Origin: Megasphaera sp. AM44-1BH | GTDB taxonomy: Bacteria; Bacillota; Negativicutes; Veillonellales; Megasphaeraceae | Assembly (NCBI RefSeq): GCF_003467125.1 | Contig: NZ_QSFA01000001.1 | Coordinates: forward strand, 1-64,000 | DNA length: 64,000 nt | Reading direction: 5' to 3' | In this document: one piece after another, positions 16,333-24,237 of the stretch | Numbering within the stretch: position 1 is the stretch's first letter | Layout of the letters: every line of letters starts with the position of its first letter | Position numbers and translations under genes: made by a program | The notes under the pieces: generated by a model | Told to the model about the DNA's origin: nothing | Database searches by the model: none | Seen by the model: only the letters and a program-made list of their open reading frames with translations

Positions 16333-18720
16333 TCAATAATCAGGAGTATGTGCTGTGCGCCGGATCAGAGCCTCCTGTACTTCGCTGTCCAGTTCCACAA
16401 AATATGCCAGATATCCGGCAACACGGACCAGCAGATTACGATAGTTTTCAGGATGTATCTGGGCGTCACGTAATGTCTTATCATCTATTACGTTAATCTG
16501 AATATGTTCACCCATGTTTTTAAAGAACGTTTTGACTACTGCGTCGAGAACCATAATGCCCTTTTTCCCCTGGATGCTGCGCGGGTCAAACCGCAGATTG
16601 AAAAGGCACCCATCCTTCGCATTTTTCTGATCCAGATGTGCTACAGACTTGACACAGGCCGTAGGCCCGCTTACATCGCGCCCCATAGCAGGCGAACAAT
16701 TATCGGCTACCGCTTCATGGGCAAACCGGCCATCGGGAGTCGCAAGAATACATTTCCCCTGAGAAACGTTCATCGACTGGGATTCGACGACTTCAACGTA
16801 ATGTCCGCCACGGGAATCACGATATTTTTCCAGATTCTTGCCATAATGACGGATAATATCAGCCGCTATAGCATCCACATAGGCGTCATCATTGCCATAT
16901 TTGGGGGCCTTTTTCAAAAGCATCTGGCGCACCGGTTCTTTTCCTTCAAAATTACAATGCACGGCATCCATAATCGTGTCTATATCAAGAACGTTTTCTT
17001 TATGGACCAGTGTATCAATAGCAGCAAGAGCGTCTGCAGCATTGGCAACGCTGACACAAAAAGCACCTGATTCAAAATATTTGGAACCGCCTTCCTGTAG
17101 CGATTTTCCCTTATCAATGCATCCATCAACAAGCATCGAGGTAAAAGCAACAGGCATCCGCGATGCATGAAGGGCACCAACAACATTAAACCCTTTAATC
17201 ATCATATCTACAAAATAATCATTTTGTGTGTAGAGTGCTTTCTGCAATTTTTCAAGACTATCTAGCGTTTCAATGTCTCCAGTCTGTGGTCCCAGTTGTT
17301 CTCCCGTAACGGGATTGATGCCGTTATGAAGGACCAATTCTACGCATTTAAGCTGATTCACATATCCTACAGTAGGCCGCCCATCCGACTTACCGGCTAC
17401 ACCGGGCTGTACACAGCCATGGATGCCCCAGTTCCGCGCTTCTTCCAGGGTACATCCTGATTTTTCCATGAGCATGGGAATGACCAGATTATTATTGAAA
17501 AAGGCTGGCGTCGCCATGCCTGCCTGAATCATGCGCAGGCCTTCATTCATCAGGTTCTGGTCCAGATGATCATGCCACTGGATAGACATAGTCGGCATAG
17601 ACATCTGCACGGCCTGGTTTGCCTTCAGGCACAACATAGAAACAGGATTCGTCGCATCGCTGCCATCCTCTGGCTTCTGCCCGCCAATAATGATATTCTG
17701 CCAGAGCGGATATCCTGCAAAAGACTGGCTATAAAACTTATCCCGCAGTTTCATAATACTCGTAACTTTGATAAAGAAACATTCAATGATTTCTATAGCT
17801 TTGTCTTCGGTAATCCGCCCGGCGGCCAGATCCGCTTCATAAAACTCGTTGGTATACTGATCAAACCGGTGGAACGATTCTCCATGACCATTATTTTCAA
17901 TATTCATAATGACATGCATAAACCAGACAAACTGAACGGCTTCCTGAAATGTCCGGGCTGGCTTAAGTGGTACCTGTGCACAGGCCGCTGCGATATCAAG
18001 AAGTTCAGCTTTACGCCGGGGTTCTGCTTCGGTAACAGCCATTTGGGATGCCAGTTCACTAAAACGAGCGGCATAGGCACCGGCTGCATCGATGTCGATG
18101 ATAACAGCATTCCAGAAATCTACCTGATTCTGTTTTTCCTGGCAGTCAATGACCGTTTCAGCAATCTTTTTTTGGCATTGTTTTTTATAATATGTCAGTC
18201 CCCGTTTCAACAGATTAAAATAATCCGGCAAAATATGTCCCGTGCCACAATCACGGTTTCCAACAGTTACCACTCCACTTTCCTCGGCATGTTTGACATC
18301 TTCTGGCAATTCCCGTTCTACGACCTTATCAAAACTGATATTTTTCCAATACGGCAGGTATTCTTCCAGAATCGCCCGGTCTTCATCCGTGACAATCATA
18401 GGGTCACTAGGCCGGGTACTGAAATCATCAATTTCATCAAGAATCCATTCTGACGTATACTCAGGAAAAACAGGAGCACTACGAGGTTTATCTGCCTGGT
18501 TCCCCACAATCAACTCCCCATCGAGGATGAATATTTTTTTGTGACGTAAAATATAGTCCAGCATATATGCCTTTTGCAGAACCGGAGGTTCAAAGGCATA
18601 TTTACGAATAGCTTCCGTAGCCAACTTTGCTCGTTCCGCACTTACAGCTGGAATCTCATCATTCAGCATCTTTTTTAAATGTTGTACCCGTTCTGTCATC
18701 TGATAAAATTGTTCACTCAT
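16333..18720 (-). CDS. Glycyl radical enzyme of unknown substrate (copy 2)
   Basis: A 795-aa paralogue of copy 1 with the same thiyl loop (GIHGCVQPG; Cys then Gln) and glycyl radical loop RVAGYLAYF. Similarity runs along the full length; changes cluster in the N-terminal 250 residues and in some active-site-proximal stretches (e.g. VQTSQPSMS versus VQMSMPTMS), so substrate preference may differ. No activase gene is attached; it has its own promoter and terminator. The coding sequence looks somewhat A+T richer than copy 1. AGGATG-type ribosome site ahead of ATG 18720. Confidence 0.93.
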   Translation of the reverse strand: MSEQFYQMTERVQHLKKMLNDEIPAVSAERAKLATEAIRKYAFEPPVLQKAYMLDYILRHKKIFILDGELIVGNQADKPRSAPVFPEYTSEWILDEIDDFSTRPSDPMIVTDEDRAILEEYLPYWKNISFDKVVERELPEDVKHAEESGVVTVGNRDCGTGHILPDYFNLLKRGLTYYKKQCQKKIAETVIDCQEKQNQVDFWNAVIIDIDAAGAYAARFSELASQMAVTEAEPRRKAELLDIAAACAQVPLKPARTFQEAVQFVWFMHVIMNIENNGHGESFHRFDQYTNEFYEADLAAGRITEDKAIEIIECFFIKVTSIMKLRDKFYSQSFAGYPLWQNIIIGGQKPEDGSDATNPVSMLCLKANQAVQMSMPTMSIQWHDHLDQNLMNEGLRMIQAGMATPAFFNNNLVIPMLMEKSGCTLEEARNWGIHGCVQPGVAGKSDGRPTVGYVNQLKCVELVLHNGINPVTGEQLGPQTGDIETLDSLEKLQKALYTQNDYFVDMMIKGFNVVGALHASRMPVAFTSMLVDGCIDKGKSLQEGGSKYFESGAFCVSVANAADALAAIDTLVHKENVLDIDTIMDAVHCNFEGKEPVRQMLLKKAPKYGNDDAYVDAIAADIIRHYGKNLEKYRDSRGGHYVEVVESQSMNVSQGKCILATPDGRFAHEAVADNCSPAMGRDVSGPTACVKSVAHLDQKNAKDGCLFNLRFDPRSIQGKKGIMVLDAVVKTFFKNMGEHIQINVIDDKTLRDAQIHPENYRNLLVRVAGYLAYFVELDSEVQEALIRRTAHTPDY

Positions 18721-18784
18721 GAATACATCCTCCCATAATTTAATAATTTAACTTTTTCTCTCTATCGTTTCTTACCCTGCTTAT

Positions 18785-18813
18785 ATTTTACGGAAAGACT
18801 TAACATAAGTAAA
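18785..18813 (-). promoter_or_regulatory. Promoter of glycyl radical enzyme copy 2
   Basis: Minus-strand TTTACT (18808-18813), 17-nt spacer, TAAAAT (18785-18790). It is embedded in the CGTTTTACT block shared with copy 1 (minus strand of 18808-18816). Confidence 0.58.
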
Positions 18814-18850
18814 ACGAGCTATTAAAATGGTGACTATTTGATTTACTCAT

Positions 18851-18888
18851 AAAAAAATCTTCTGCACAGGAATACAGAAGATTTTTTT
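18851..18888 (-). terminator. Terminator of the second LysR gene
   Basis: AAAAAAATCTTCT (18851-18863) pairs with AGAAGATTTTTTT (18876-18888). It lies 12 bp after the LysR stop and has T-runs on both strands, so it could act in both directions. Confidence 0.85.
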
Positions 18889-18899
18889 AGTATATATCA

Positions 18900-19802
18900 T
18901 CAAATTATCAGCGTGCCATTGGAAACGCTTTTTTGTACGGTCTGAACGAACCGCTGTACGGCCGGTACAGCCGTATCATAATGGTTCACAGCCAGTCCTA
19001 TTTCTCTCTGCGCTGGCGGATCGAGCGGTCGGGTTGTAATCGTCGGGAATTTCTCTTCCGAATACAGGGTCAGAAGTTCCGGTATCATGCCAATACCCAG
19101 GTTTTCTTCAATCATATATAGCACAGCATAATCCGAGCTGGACGTAAACGTCGGCATCAAATCAGCCTTATTCTTTTTAAAGTAACTGGCTACATCCGCA
19201 TCAATCCCGTCTGATCCCCGGTACATAAAGAAAGGCTGCCCTTCCAACTGATTCGGTTTTATCACGTCATATGCCGTAAGCGGCGACTCTTTCGACATGA
19301 CGACGACGTAGCGGTCTTCCTTTACAGGAAACCAGTCATATTCATAACGGGGCTGACGACTGAAAAATGCGACATCAATAAACCCTGATTCCAGCCATTC
19401 TTCCAGAACACCTACACTATTTTCCTCTACCAGGTCCAACTGTATCTGTGGATATTTATCCCGGAAGATGCGCATAATCCGGGGCATGACCGCACAGACA
19501 ATCGTAGGGAAACAACCGATACGCACTTTACCGGCTATCTGACCTTTTACTTCCGAAAAATCTTGTTCCAGACGTTTATTTAGCTGCACGAGCTGCCGGA
19601 TTTCCGGAAGCAGCCGTTCCCCTTCCAGCGTCAGGATAACCCCTTTATTACTGCGTTGCAGAAGCGGAAAACCACATTCTTTCTCCAGGCTGTTCATCAT
19701 ATACGTAATACCGGACTGCGTATACCCCAGTTCGGAAGCCGCCTTAATGAAACTTCCTTTATCTACGACGGCTAGCAATACTTCATACTTTTTTATATCC
19801 AT
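18900..19802 (-). CDS. LysR-family transcriptional regulator (copy 2)
   Basis: A 300-aa LysR-type regulator whose first ~60 residues almost repeat those of the LysR at 11726-12628 (MDIKKYEVLLAVVDKGSFIKAASELGYTQ); the effector domain is more diverged. ATG 19802 with GGAGGCAGAG upstream is the natural start; a 48-codon extension lacks support. It sits upstream of GRE copy 2 and divergent from ppnP/YkvI. It may regulate either side and may cross-talk with copy 1. Confidence 0.93.
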   Translation of the reverse strand: MDIKKYEVLLAVVDKGSFIKAASELGYTQSGITYMMNSLEKECGFPLLQRSNKGVILTLEGERLLPEIRQLVQLNKRLEQDFSEVKGQIAGKVRIGCFPTIVCAVMPRIMRIFRDKYPQIQLDLVEENSVGVLEEWLESGFIDVAFFSRQPRYEYDWFPVKEDRYVVVMSKESPLTAYDVIKPNQLEGQPFFMYRGSDGIDADVASYFKKNKADLMPTFTSSSDYAVLYMIEENLGIGMIPELLTLYSEEKFPTITTRPLDPPAQREIGLAVNHYDTAVPAVQRFVQTVQKSVSNGTLII

Positions 19803-19871
19803 AACTCTGCCTCCGCAAATACACTGCCTAATGCCTGCCTCTATAGCAGGACACAATCTATCTTTGTGAAC

Positions 19872-19900
19872 ATCGTAACATGAAATGACCACTTTATCAA
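19872..19900 (-). promoter_or_regulatory. Promoter of the second LysR gene
   Basis: Minus-strand TTGATA (19895-19900), 17-nt spacer, TACGAT (19872-19877), about 70 bp upstream of the start codon. Confidence 0.45.
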
Positions 19901-19983
19901 TGTATTCATTTTTCTTTATGTTCAGACTTTCCCATACCCCTATCACATTTCCATTCTTCTGATTGTTTTAAGGAGGGCTTTAT

Positions 19984-20307
19984 ATGATTGAAAGTAAAAT
20001 GGATAACGTAACGATGATGACCAAGGCCAATATCTACTGGGATGGAAAAGTGACCAGCCGGACCGGATACCGCAAGGACGGCAGTAAATTCACACTGGGC
20101 ATTATTACGGCTGGCACCTATACGTTTGATGTCGGCGATAAAGAAGTCGTCACGCTCATTACCGGGGAAGCAGAGATTATACTGCCGGGAGAAAACCAAT
20201 GGCATACGGTAAAAGCACCTGATATATTTGAAATCCCGGCCCATTCCCAATATCAGATCCGTACGCCGGAAGTTGTGGAATATCTTTGTGATTATTATAA
20301 CAAGTAA
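19984..20307 (+). CDS. ppnP: Pyrimidine/purine nucleoside phosphorylase, PpnP (cupin)
   Basis: A 107-aa single-domain cupin resembling E. coli PpnP (YaiE), which splits nucleosides with phosphate. Matching parts are YWDGKV, GIITAGTYTFDVGDKEVVT, the VVTLITGEAEIILPG strand pair, FEIPAHSQYQIR and the C-terminal YLCDY. AAGGAGGG stands ahead of ATG 19984. It is followed after 24 bp by a YkvI-like carrier gene, forming a two-gene operon divergent from LysR copy 2. Because cupins vary in function, another small-molecule role in the neighbouring pathway cannot be excluded. Confidence 0.8.
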   Translation: MIESKMDNVTMMTKANIYWDGKVTSRTGYRKDGSKFTLGIITAGTYTFDVGDKEVVTLITGEAEIILPGENQWHTVKAPDIFEIPAHSQYQIRTPEVVEYLCDYYNK

Positions 20308-20331
20308 AGGCATTAAAAGGAGGTGCTGCAA

Positions 20332-21495
20332 ATGAAAAACAGCAATATAACGATATTAACGGTGGGTGGCGCATTTACAGCCTATTGCATCGGAGCCGGT
20401 TTTGCCTCCGGTCAGGAAACGTTACAGTTTTTTGGCGCCTTTGGAGGCATGTATCCTTTTATTCTTCCCGTCACGTGTTTTATCCTTATGTTTTTATTTT
20501 GTTACGGAACATATCGTGCCGGAGCTGCTAAACATTTTTCCGATCCCAGCATGGCCTATACCTATTACTGCGGTCCCTATCTGGGAAAAGCCGTCGATTG
20601 GTTCTGTACCCTGTCAATCGCACTGTGCACATTGATTATGTTTGCAGGCAGCGGTGCCACGGTAAACCAATATCTGGGCCTCCCCGTATATGCTGGCACG
20701 ATTTTCATGGGAGTTATTTCTGTTATCATCGTCTGTCTGGGACTTGAAAAAGTAACCGATGTTCTGGGCTGTGCAGGCGTCATTATCATCGCCATCATGT
20801 TCGTAGTAGGCATCTATAATGTAACGACGTCCCCTGTCACTATTATACAGGGACAAGAACATGTCCTTCAGTATGTCCAGGAAGGACGGATTATGCAGGG
20901 CGCTTTCATGGGGATACACGAACCCTTTATTGCACAGTTATTTCTGGTTGGCGCATATATCACTCTTGGCGTTGTATTCAACGTTGCCCTGGGCAGCCGC
21001 TGTCACAGCCAGAAAGAAATAGTGGGAAGCGCATTCCTTTCCGCGGCATTTTTTACACTAGGGGTCATCCTTGTTCTGGCCACGATGCTGCTCAATCTGG
21101 ATTACATCGCATCAATCAAAGCCCAGGTCCCCATGCTGGCAGCTATTGAAAATTCCCTTCCTGCCCTGGCCCTGCCGTTTTCTATTATCATCCTGATTGG
21201 CGTATTTACGACAATCACAGGATACCTGTGGGCTTTTGGCCGGCGCTTTGCCGAAGACAAGACAAAGAAACAACGCATTATCGTCATCGTCGTTGCCATT
21301 ATCGGCGTTACCATCGCATCCTATATTCCGCTTGGTCAGCTGGTCAACGCCATCTATCCCGTCGTCGGCATTGCCGGTGTCTTACTGCTCATCGGCATTA
21401 TATACCGGATGTTTACGGACAAAGAGGGATTTCATGATGACGTAGCTGAAACATTTGCTCCTGCAAACACTAATACTTCTACCACTGATAGATGA
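20332..21495 (+). CDS. YkvI-family membrane transporter-like protein
   Basis: A 387-aa polytopic membrane protein with 10-11 hydrophobic segments. N-terminal GGAFTAYCIGAGFASGQETLQFF is typical of the YkvI family, distantly related to the APC/NSS fold; substrates are unknown. AAAAGGAGGTG lies 6 nt ahead of ATG 20332; an in-frame GTG at 20323 falls inside that ribosome site and is rejected. Its location next to a cluster with two sodium symporters suggests transport of a substrate or product of the island; this is inference. Confidence 0.82.
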   Translation: MKNSNITILTVGGAFTAYCIGAGFASGQETLQFFGAFGGMYPFILPVTCFILMFLFCYGTYRAGAAKHFSDPSMAYTYYCGPYLGKAVDWFCTLSIALCTLIMFAGSGATVNQYLGLPVYAGTIFMGVISVIIVCLGLEKVTDVLGCAGVIIIAIMFVVGIYNVTTSPVTIIQGQEHVLQYVQEGRIMQGAFMGIHEPFIAQLFLVGAYITLGVVFNVALGSRCHSQKEIVGSAFLSAAFFTLGVILVLATMLLNLDYIASIKAQVPMLAAIENSLPALALPFSIIILIGVFTTITGYLWAFGRRFAEDKTKKQRIIVIVVAIIGVTIASYIPLGQLVNAIYPVVGIAGVLLLIGIIYRMFTDKEGFHDDVAETFAPANTNTSTTDR

Positions 21496-21553
21496 TCAAT
21501 CCCTTAAATTGTTTTACTTTCAATAAAGTGGATTAAACATACATCGTCCAAAC

Positions 21554-21600
21554 AAAAAGACAGTGAACAGAGAGCATACCTCTCATTTCACTGTCTTTTT
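21554..21600. terminator. Bidirectional terminator
   Basis: AAAAAGACAGTGAA (21554-21567) pairs with TTCACTGTCTTTTT (21587-21600), with A-run and T-run flanks. It serves the YkvI gene on the plus strand and the AlbA_2 gene on the minus strand. Confidence 0.9.
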
Positions 21601-21618
21601 GCATATACGTATCCGGAT

Positions 21619-23067
21619 TCATTTTACATAAATATATTTCTGATACCGGCTGCGGGGCTGGTCCGGAACGGTCATCTGCAATTTTCCCGCCTGAATCAGG
21701 GGTGTTATATAGCGTTTAACCACATATCCACTTGTTTTCAATCCCAGAAATTCTGTGATTTCCTGACGGCTGCGAGGAATCTTGCAAAACATTAAAATAC
21801 TATCTTCATCTCTGTGCATTTCGTCATCAGAAGACATAGAAGATACCGGTTCATTATAAAAAATAACGACAAATTCATTTCTTCTATTTTCAAACACCGG
21901 TTCTGGAAGACCTTGTGCCTTCATTTCCCGCCGCATTGTCGGAATCCCGGAATAACGATTTTCCGCTTCTGTAAGAGATTCGGCCATGACAGCCAGTGCC
22001 GGATTTCGTATATCGGTTCTGGCCACACCCAATTGTTCCACTGTCATTCTGCCGTATAAACTCCCCGGACTATGTATTTCCAACCGGTCGGCAAACATAT
22101 CGAGTTGTATAGGGATACTTTCCGTATAAAAGCTATAATCTCTATGAATAACTGCATTCAATATAGCTTCCCGTATTGCTGCCACAGGGTATTCTGTCCA
22201 ATCATGTCGTTCCCCTGTTTTCTTATCAATAACGGTCCGCGTCTTCATATTCCGACGGCAAAAAGCCAACGCCTCCCGTACCATACCAGCCAGTGTACCT
22301 TCTATCCTTTTATTATCGATGAACCGGATATCCTGACGGTTTGTATCTCCAATCTCTAGTCCAGGGACGACAACAGCCGTAATTCCCAGCTGCGGAAAAT
22401 ATCCCTGCGGATATATACCAAAATTCATCAATGCCGCTAAAGTTGGCATCCCTTGTCTTGAAATATTCAACATATCGTAAATGACATCCTTTTCTAGTTG
22501 TGCAAATTTAGGATGTCCTTCTTTTTTTTCGTTCACATACTGCTGAACAGCTTCCATATCCAACGCATTCATACCTGCCCGTTCAACGGGACGTTCATCA
22601 TCATGAAGATGTTTCCGGAAAGCCTCCAGACTGTACAGTTCATAATCCGTCATGTGAAGATCCGCATCACCAACCCGTACAAAAGATCCTTTTAATCGTC
22701 CTGCCCCTTTGTAATAACAGGGACGATTAGAAATATCCAATCCGGGAATTTCTGCAGAACAAACATATTTCCCATCCATTTCTGCAATAGTGAATACAGC
22801 AAGTACAGGAGGTACCATTTGCAGGCATTGATCCTTTACCTTCTTCTGCAAATCCTGTAAATCATATACGCCGGTAATACTGAACTTTTGCGTTTCATCA
22901 AGTCCAAATACTATAATTCCGCCATTATCCTGATTAGAAAAACTGGACAAAGTATCATATAATTTTGTCGGACATCCTTTATGTGCCGCCTTTACTTCTA
23001 TGTTCTGCATTTCTGCCTGTTGCATTCTAATAGTACGGACTAATTCAACTAAGTTTTCCGGTACCAT
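21619..23067 (-). CDS. AlbA_2/Schlafen-type ATP-binding transcriptional regulator-like protein
   Basis: A 482-aa protein with an N-terminal AlbA_2 (Schlafen-like) domain, residues ~10-150 (EVKAAHKGCP, FSNQDNGGIIVFGLDE), a central region ending in an HATPase_c_4-like segment (REAILNAVIHRDYSFYTESIPIQLDMFADRLEIHSPG) and a C-terminal winged-helix-like tail (IPRSRQEITEFLGLKTSGYVVKRYI). Such proteins are annotated as putative transcriptional regulators; the biochemical role is not settled, and some members act in phage or stress defence. GAGGTGAGG precedes ATG 23067. It is transcribed alone, with a palindrome in the upstream A+T-rich region. Confidence 0.85.
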   Translation of the reverse strand: MVPENLVELVRTIRMQQAEMQNIEVKAAHKGCPTKLYDTLSSFSNQDNGGIIVFGLDETQKFSITGVYDLQDLQKKVKDQCLQMVPPVLAVFTIAEMDGKYVCSAEIPGLDISNRPCYYKGAGRLKGSFVRVGDADLHMTDYELYSLEAFRKHLHDDERPVERAGMNALDMEAVQQYVNEKKEGHPKFAQLEKDVIYDMLNISRQGMPTLAALMNFGIYPQGYFPQLGITAVVVPGLEIGDTNRQDIRFIDNKRIEGTLAGMVREALAFCRRNMKTRTVIDKKTGERHDWTEYPVAAIREAILNAVIHRDYSFYTESIPIQLDMFADRLEIHSPGSLYGRMTVEQLGVARTDIRNPALAVMAESLTEAENRYSGIPTMRREMKAQGLPEPVFENRRNEFVVIFYNEPVSSMSSDDEMHRDEDSILMFCKIPRSRQEITEFLGLKTSGYVVKRYITPLIQAGKLQMTVPDQPRSRYQKYIYVK

Positions 23068-23299
23068 ACTGCCTCACCTCTTTATATAAAATACTATCAA
23101 ATTTCATCCGTTTTTCAAATCATTTGATAAATCAGCGAGAGTTTTATCAAATATTTTATAAAACTCCCGATAAATTTCACTTAGTTTTTATTTGATTTCA
23201 TTTATTTGCTGATTTTAATGAATTTTCAATTAATATTTCACTCATTTTTATAAAATATACTATCGTTTTTATAAATTACCATCCGTGATTTATAAAAAC
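23068..23299. promoter_or_regulatory. A+T-rich upstream region with palindrome, candidate operator
   Basis: The gap upstream of the AlbA_2 gene contains a perfect 9-bp inverted repeat GAGTTTTAT (23139-23147) / ATAAAACTC (23158-23166) and several copies of TTTGATAAA- or TTTATAAA-like words on both strands. This arrangement fits a multi-site operator, perhaps for autoregulation. No gene is seen. Confidence 0.45.
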
Positions 23300-23337
23300 A
23301 GACCTCCTGGCAGGTTTTTATCCGTGTCAGGAGGTCT
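23291..23337 (-). terminator. Terminator of the alpha/beta hydrolase gene
   Basis: AGACCTCCTG (23300-23309) pairs perfectly with CAGGAGGTCT (23328-23337); the minus strand continues with GTTTTTAT. Confidence 0.85.
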
Positions 23338-23363
23338 ATGTCAATTACTATGCCATGTATTGT

Positions 23364-24215
23364 TTACTTTTCTGTCTGCAAAACTTTGTCAATCCACTGG
23401 GCAAACATGCGGCTCACGGTGAGGCGTACGTCGTTATAGGCGTGTTCCGTCGGCAGTGTATCATAATCCTGGACAGCAGTTGTCTGATGCCGGCTGAGCT
23501 GGTTCCAGAGGGGTTCAATCATGGTTTTCGCCGGTGCCACATCATCCTGACTGGCTCCGATAAAGTAGAGGTTACGATCCTTAATGTCCTCAAAAGCCTG
23601 GAAAATGCCATATCCCTGCTGGCAGCAATATTCGACGTCCCGGTAAATGGCTTCCGGTGATTCGACATGGAGGACGTAAAGACTGGAGTCGATGAGTTCA
23701 TGCATAGCTGCATCCAGACCATGGGCTGGCCAGTACGGCAGGTCATACGGGGACATGACGGCCGTTCCCTTCAGCCAGGGAATACGCCGCGTAACATTGA
23801 TAGAGACAAAGCCCCCCATACTATGGCCTATGAAAAAGATGTTGTTTCTGTCGATGTGATACTGAGCTGCATTTTTTTCGTTATGAGCCCATTCGGCAAC
23901 ACAGACCGCATCATCAATAGCACCGGAAAAGGTATAATTCCCCTGACTGCCCCAGCTGCCACGGTAGGAAAAACTGATGACTACCAGACCGGTGCGGCGC
24001 AGATTCTGGGCGATATCAAAAGTTGAAGCAAAACCCGGAAAACCATGGCAGATAATGACACAGGGATAGGTCTGGTCCTTAGCTCCGCCAGGAATCAGGG
24101 CCGTACCATATACCTGGCAGCCATGACTGGAAAAAATCAGTGATTCCAGTGACGACGGCCGTTCCTGAGGACAACAAAGAGGGTCTTTTTCTATATTTTC
24201 AATCTGTAATGCCAT
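23364..24215 (-). CDS. Alpha/beta hydrolase (serine hydrolase)
   Basis: A 283-aa cytoplasmic alpha/beta hydrolase, probably an esterase or aminopeptidase-like enzyme. It has an oxyanion HGFPGF motif, the nucleophile elbow GHSMGG, an acidic residue in GASQDDVAP and a C-terminal His in TEHAYND. No signal peptide. The gene ends at a clean terminator and follows brnQ by 22 bp on the same strand, so they may be co-transcribed. Substrate unknown. Confidence 0.85.
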   Translation of the reverse strand: MALQIENIEKDPLCCPQERPSSLESLIFSSHGCQVYGTALIPGGAKDQTYPCVIICHGFPGFASTFDIAQNLRRTGLVVISFSYRGSWGSQGNYTFSGAIDDAVCVAEWAHNEKNAAQYHIDRNNIFFIGHSMGGFVSINVTRRIPWLKGTAVMSPYDLPYWPAHGLDAAMHELIDSSLYVLHVESPEAIYRDVEYCCQQGYGIFQAFEDIKDRNLYFIGASQDDVAPAKTMIEPLWNQLSRHQTTAVQDYDTLPTEHAYNDVRLTVSRMFAQWIDKVLQTEK

Positions 24216-24237
24216 ATCAATCGCTCCTTCATCAGGT

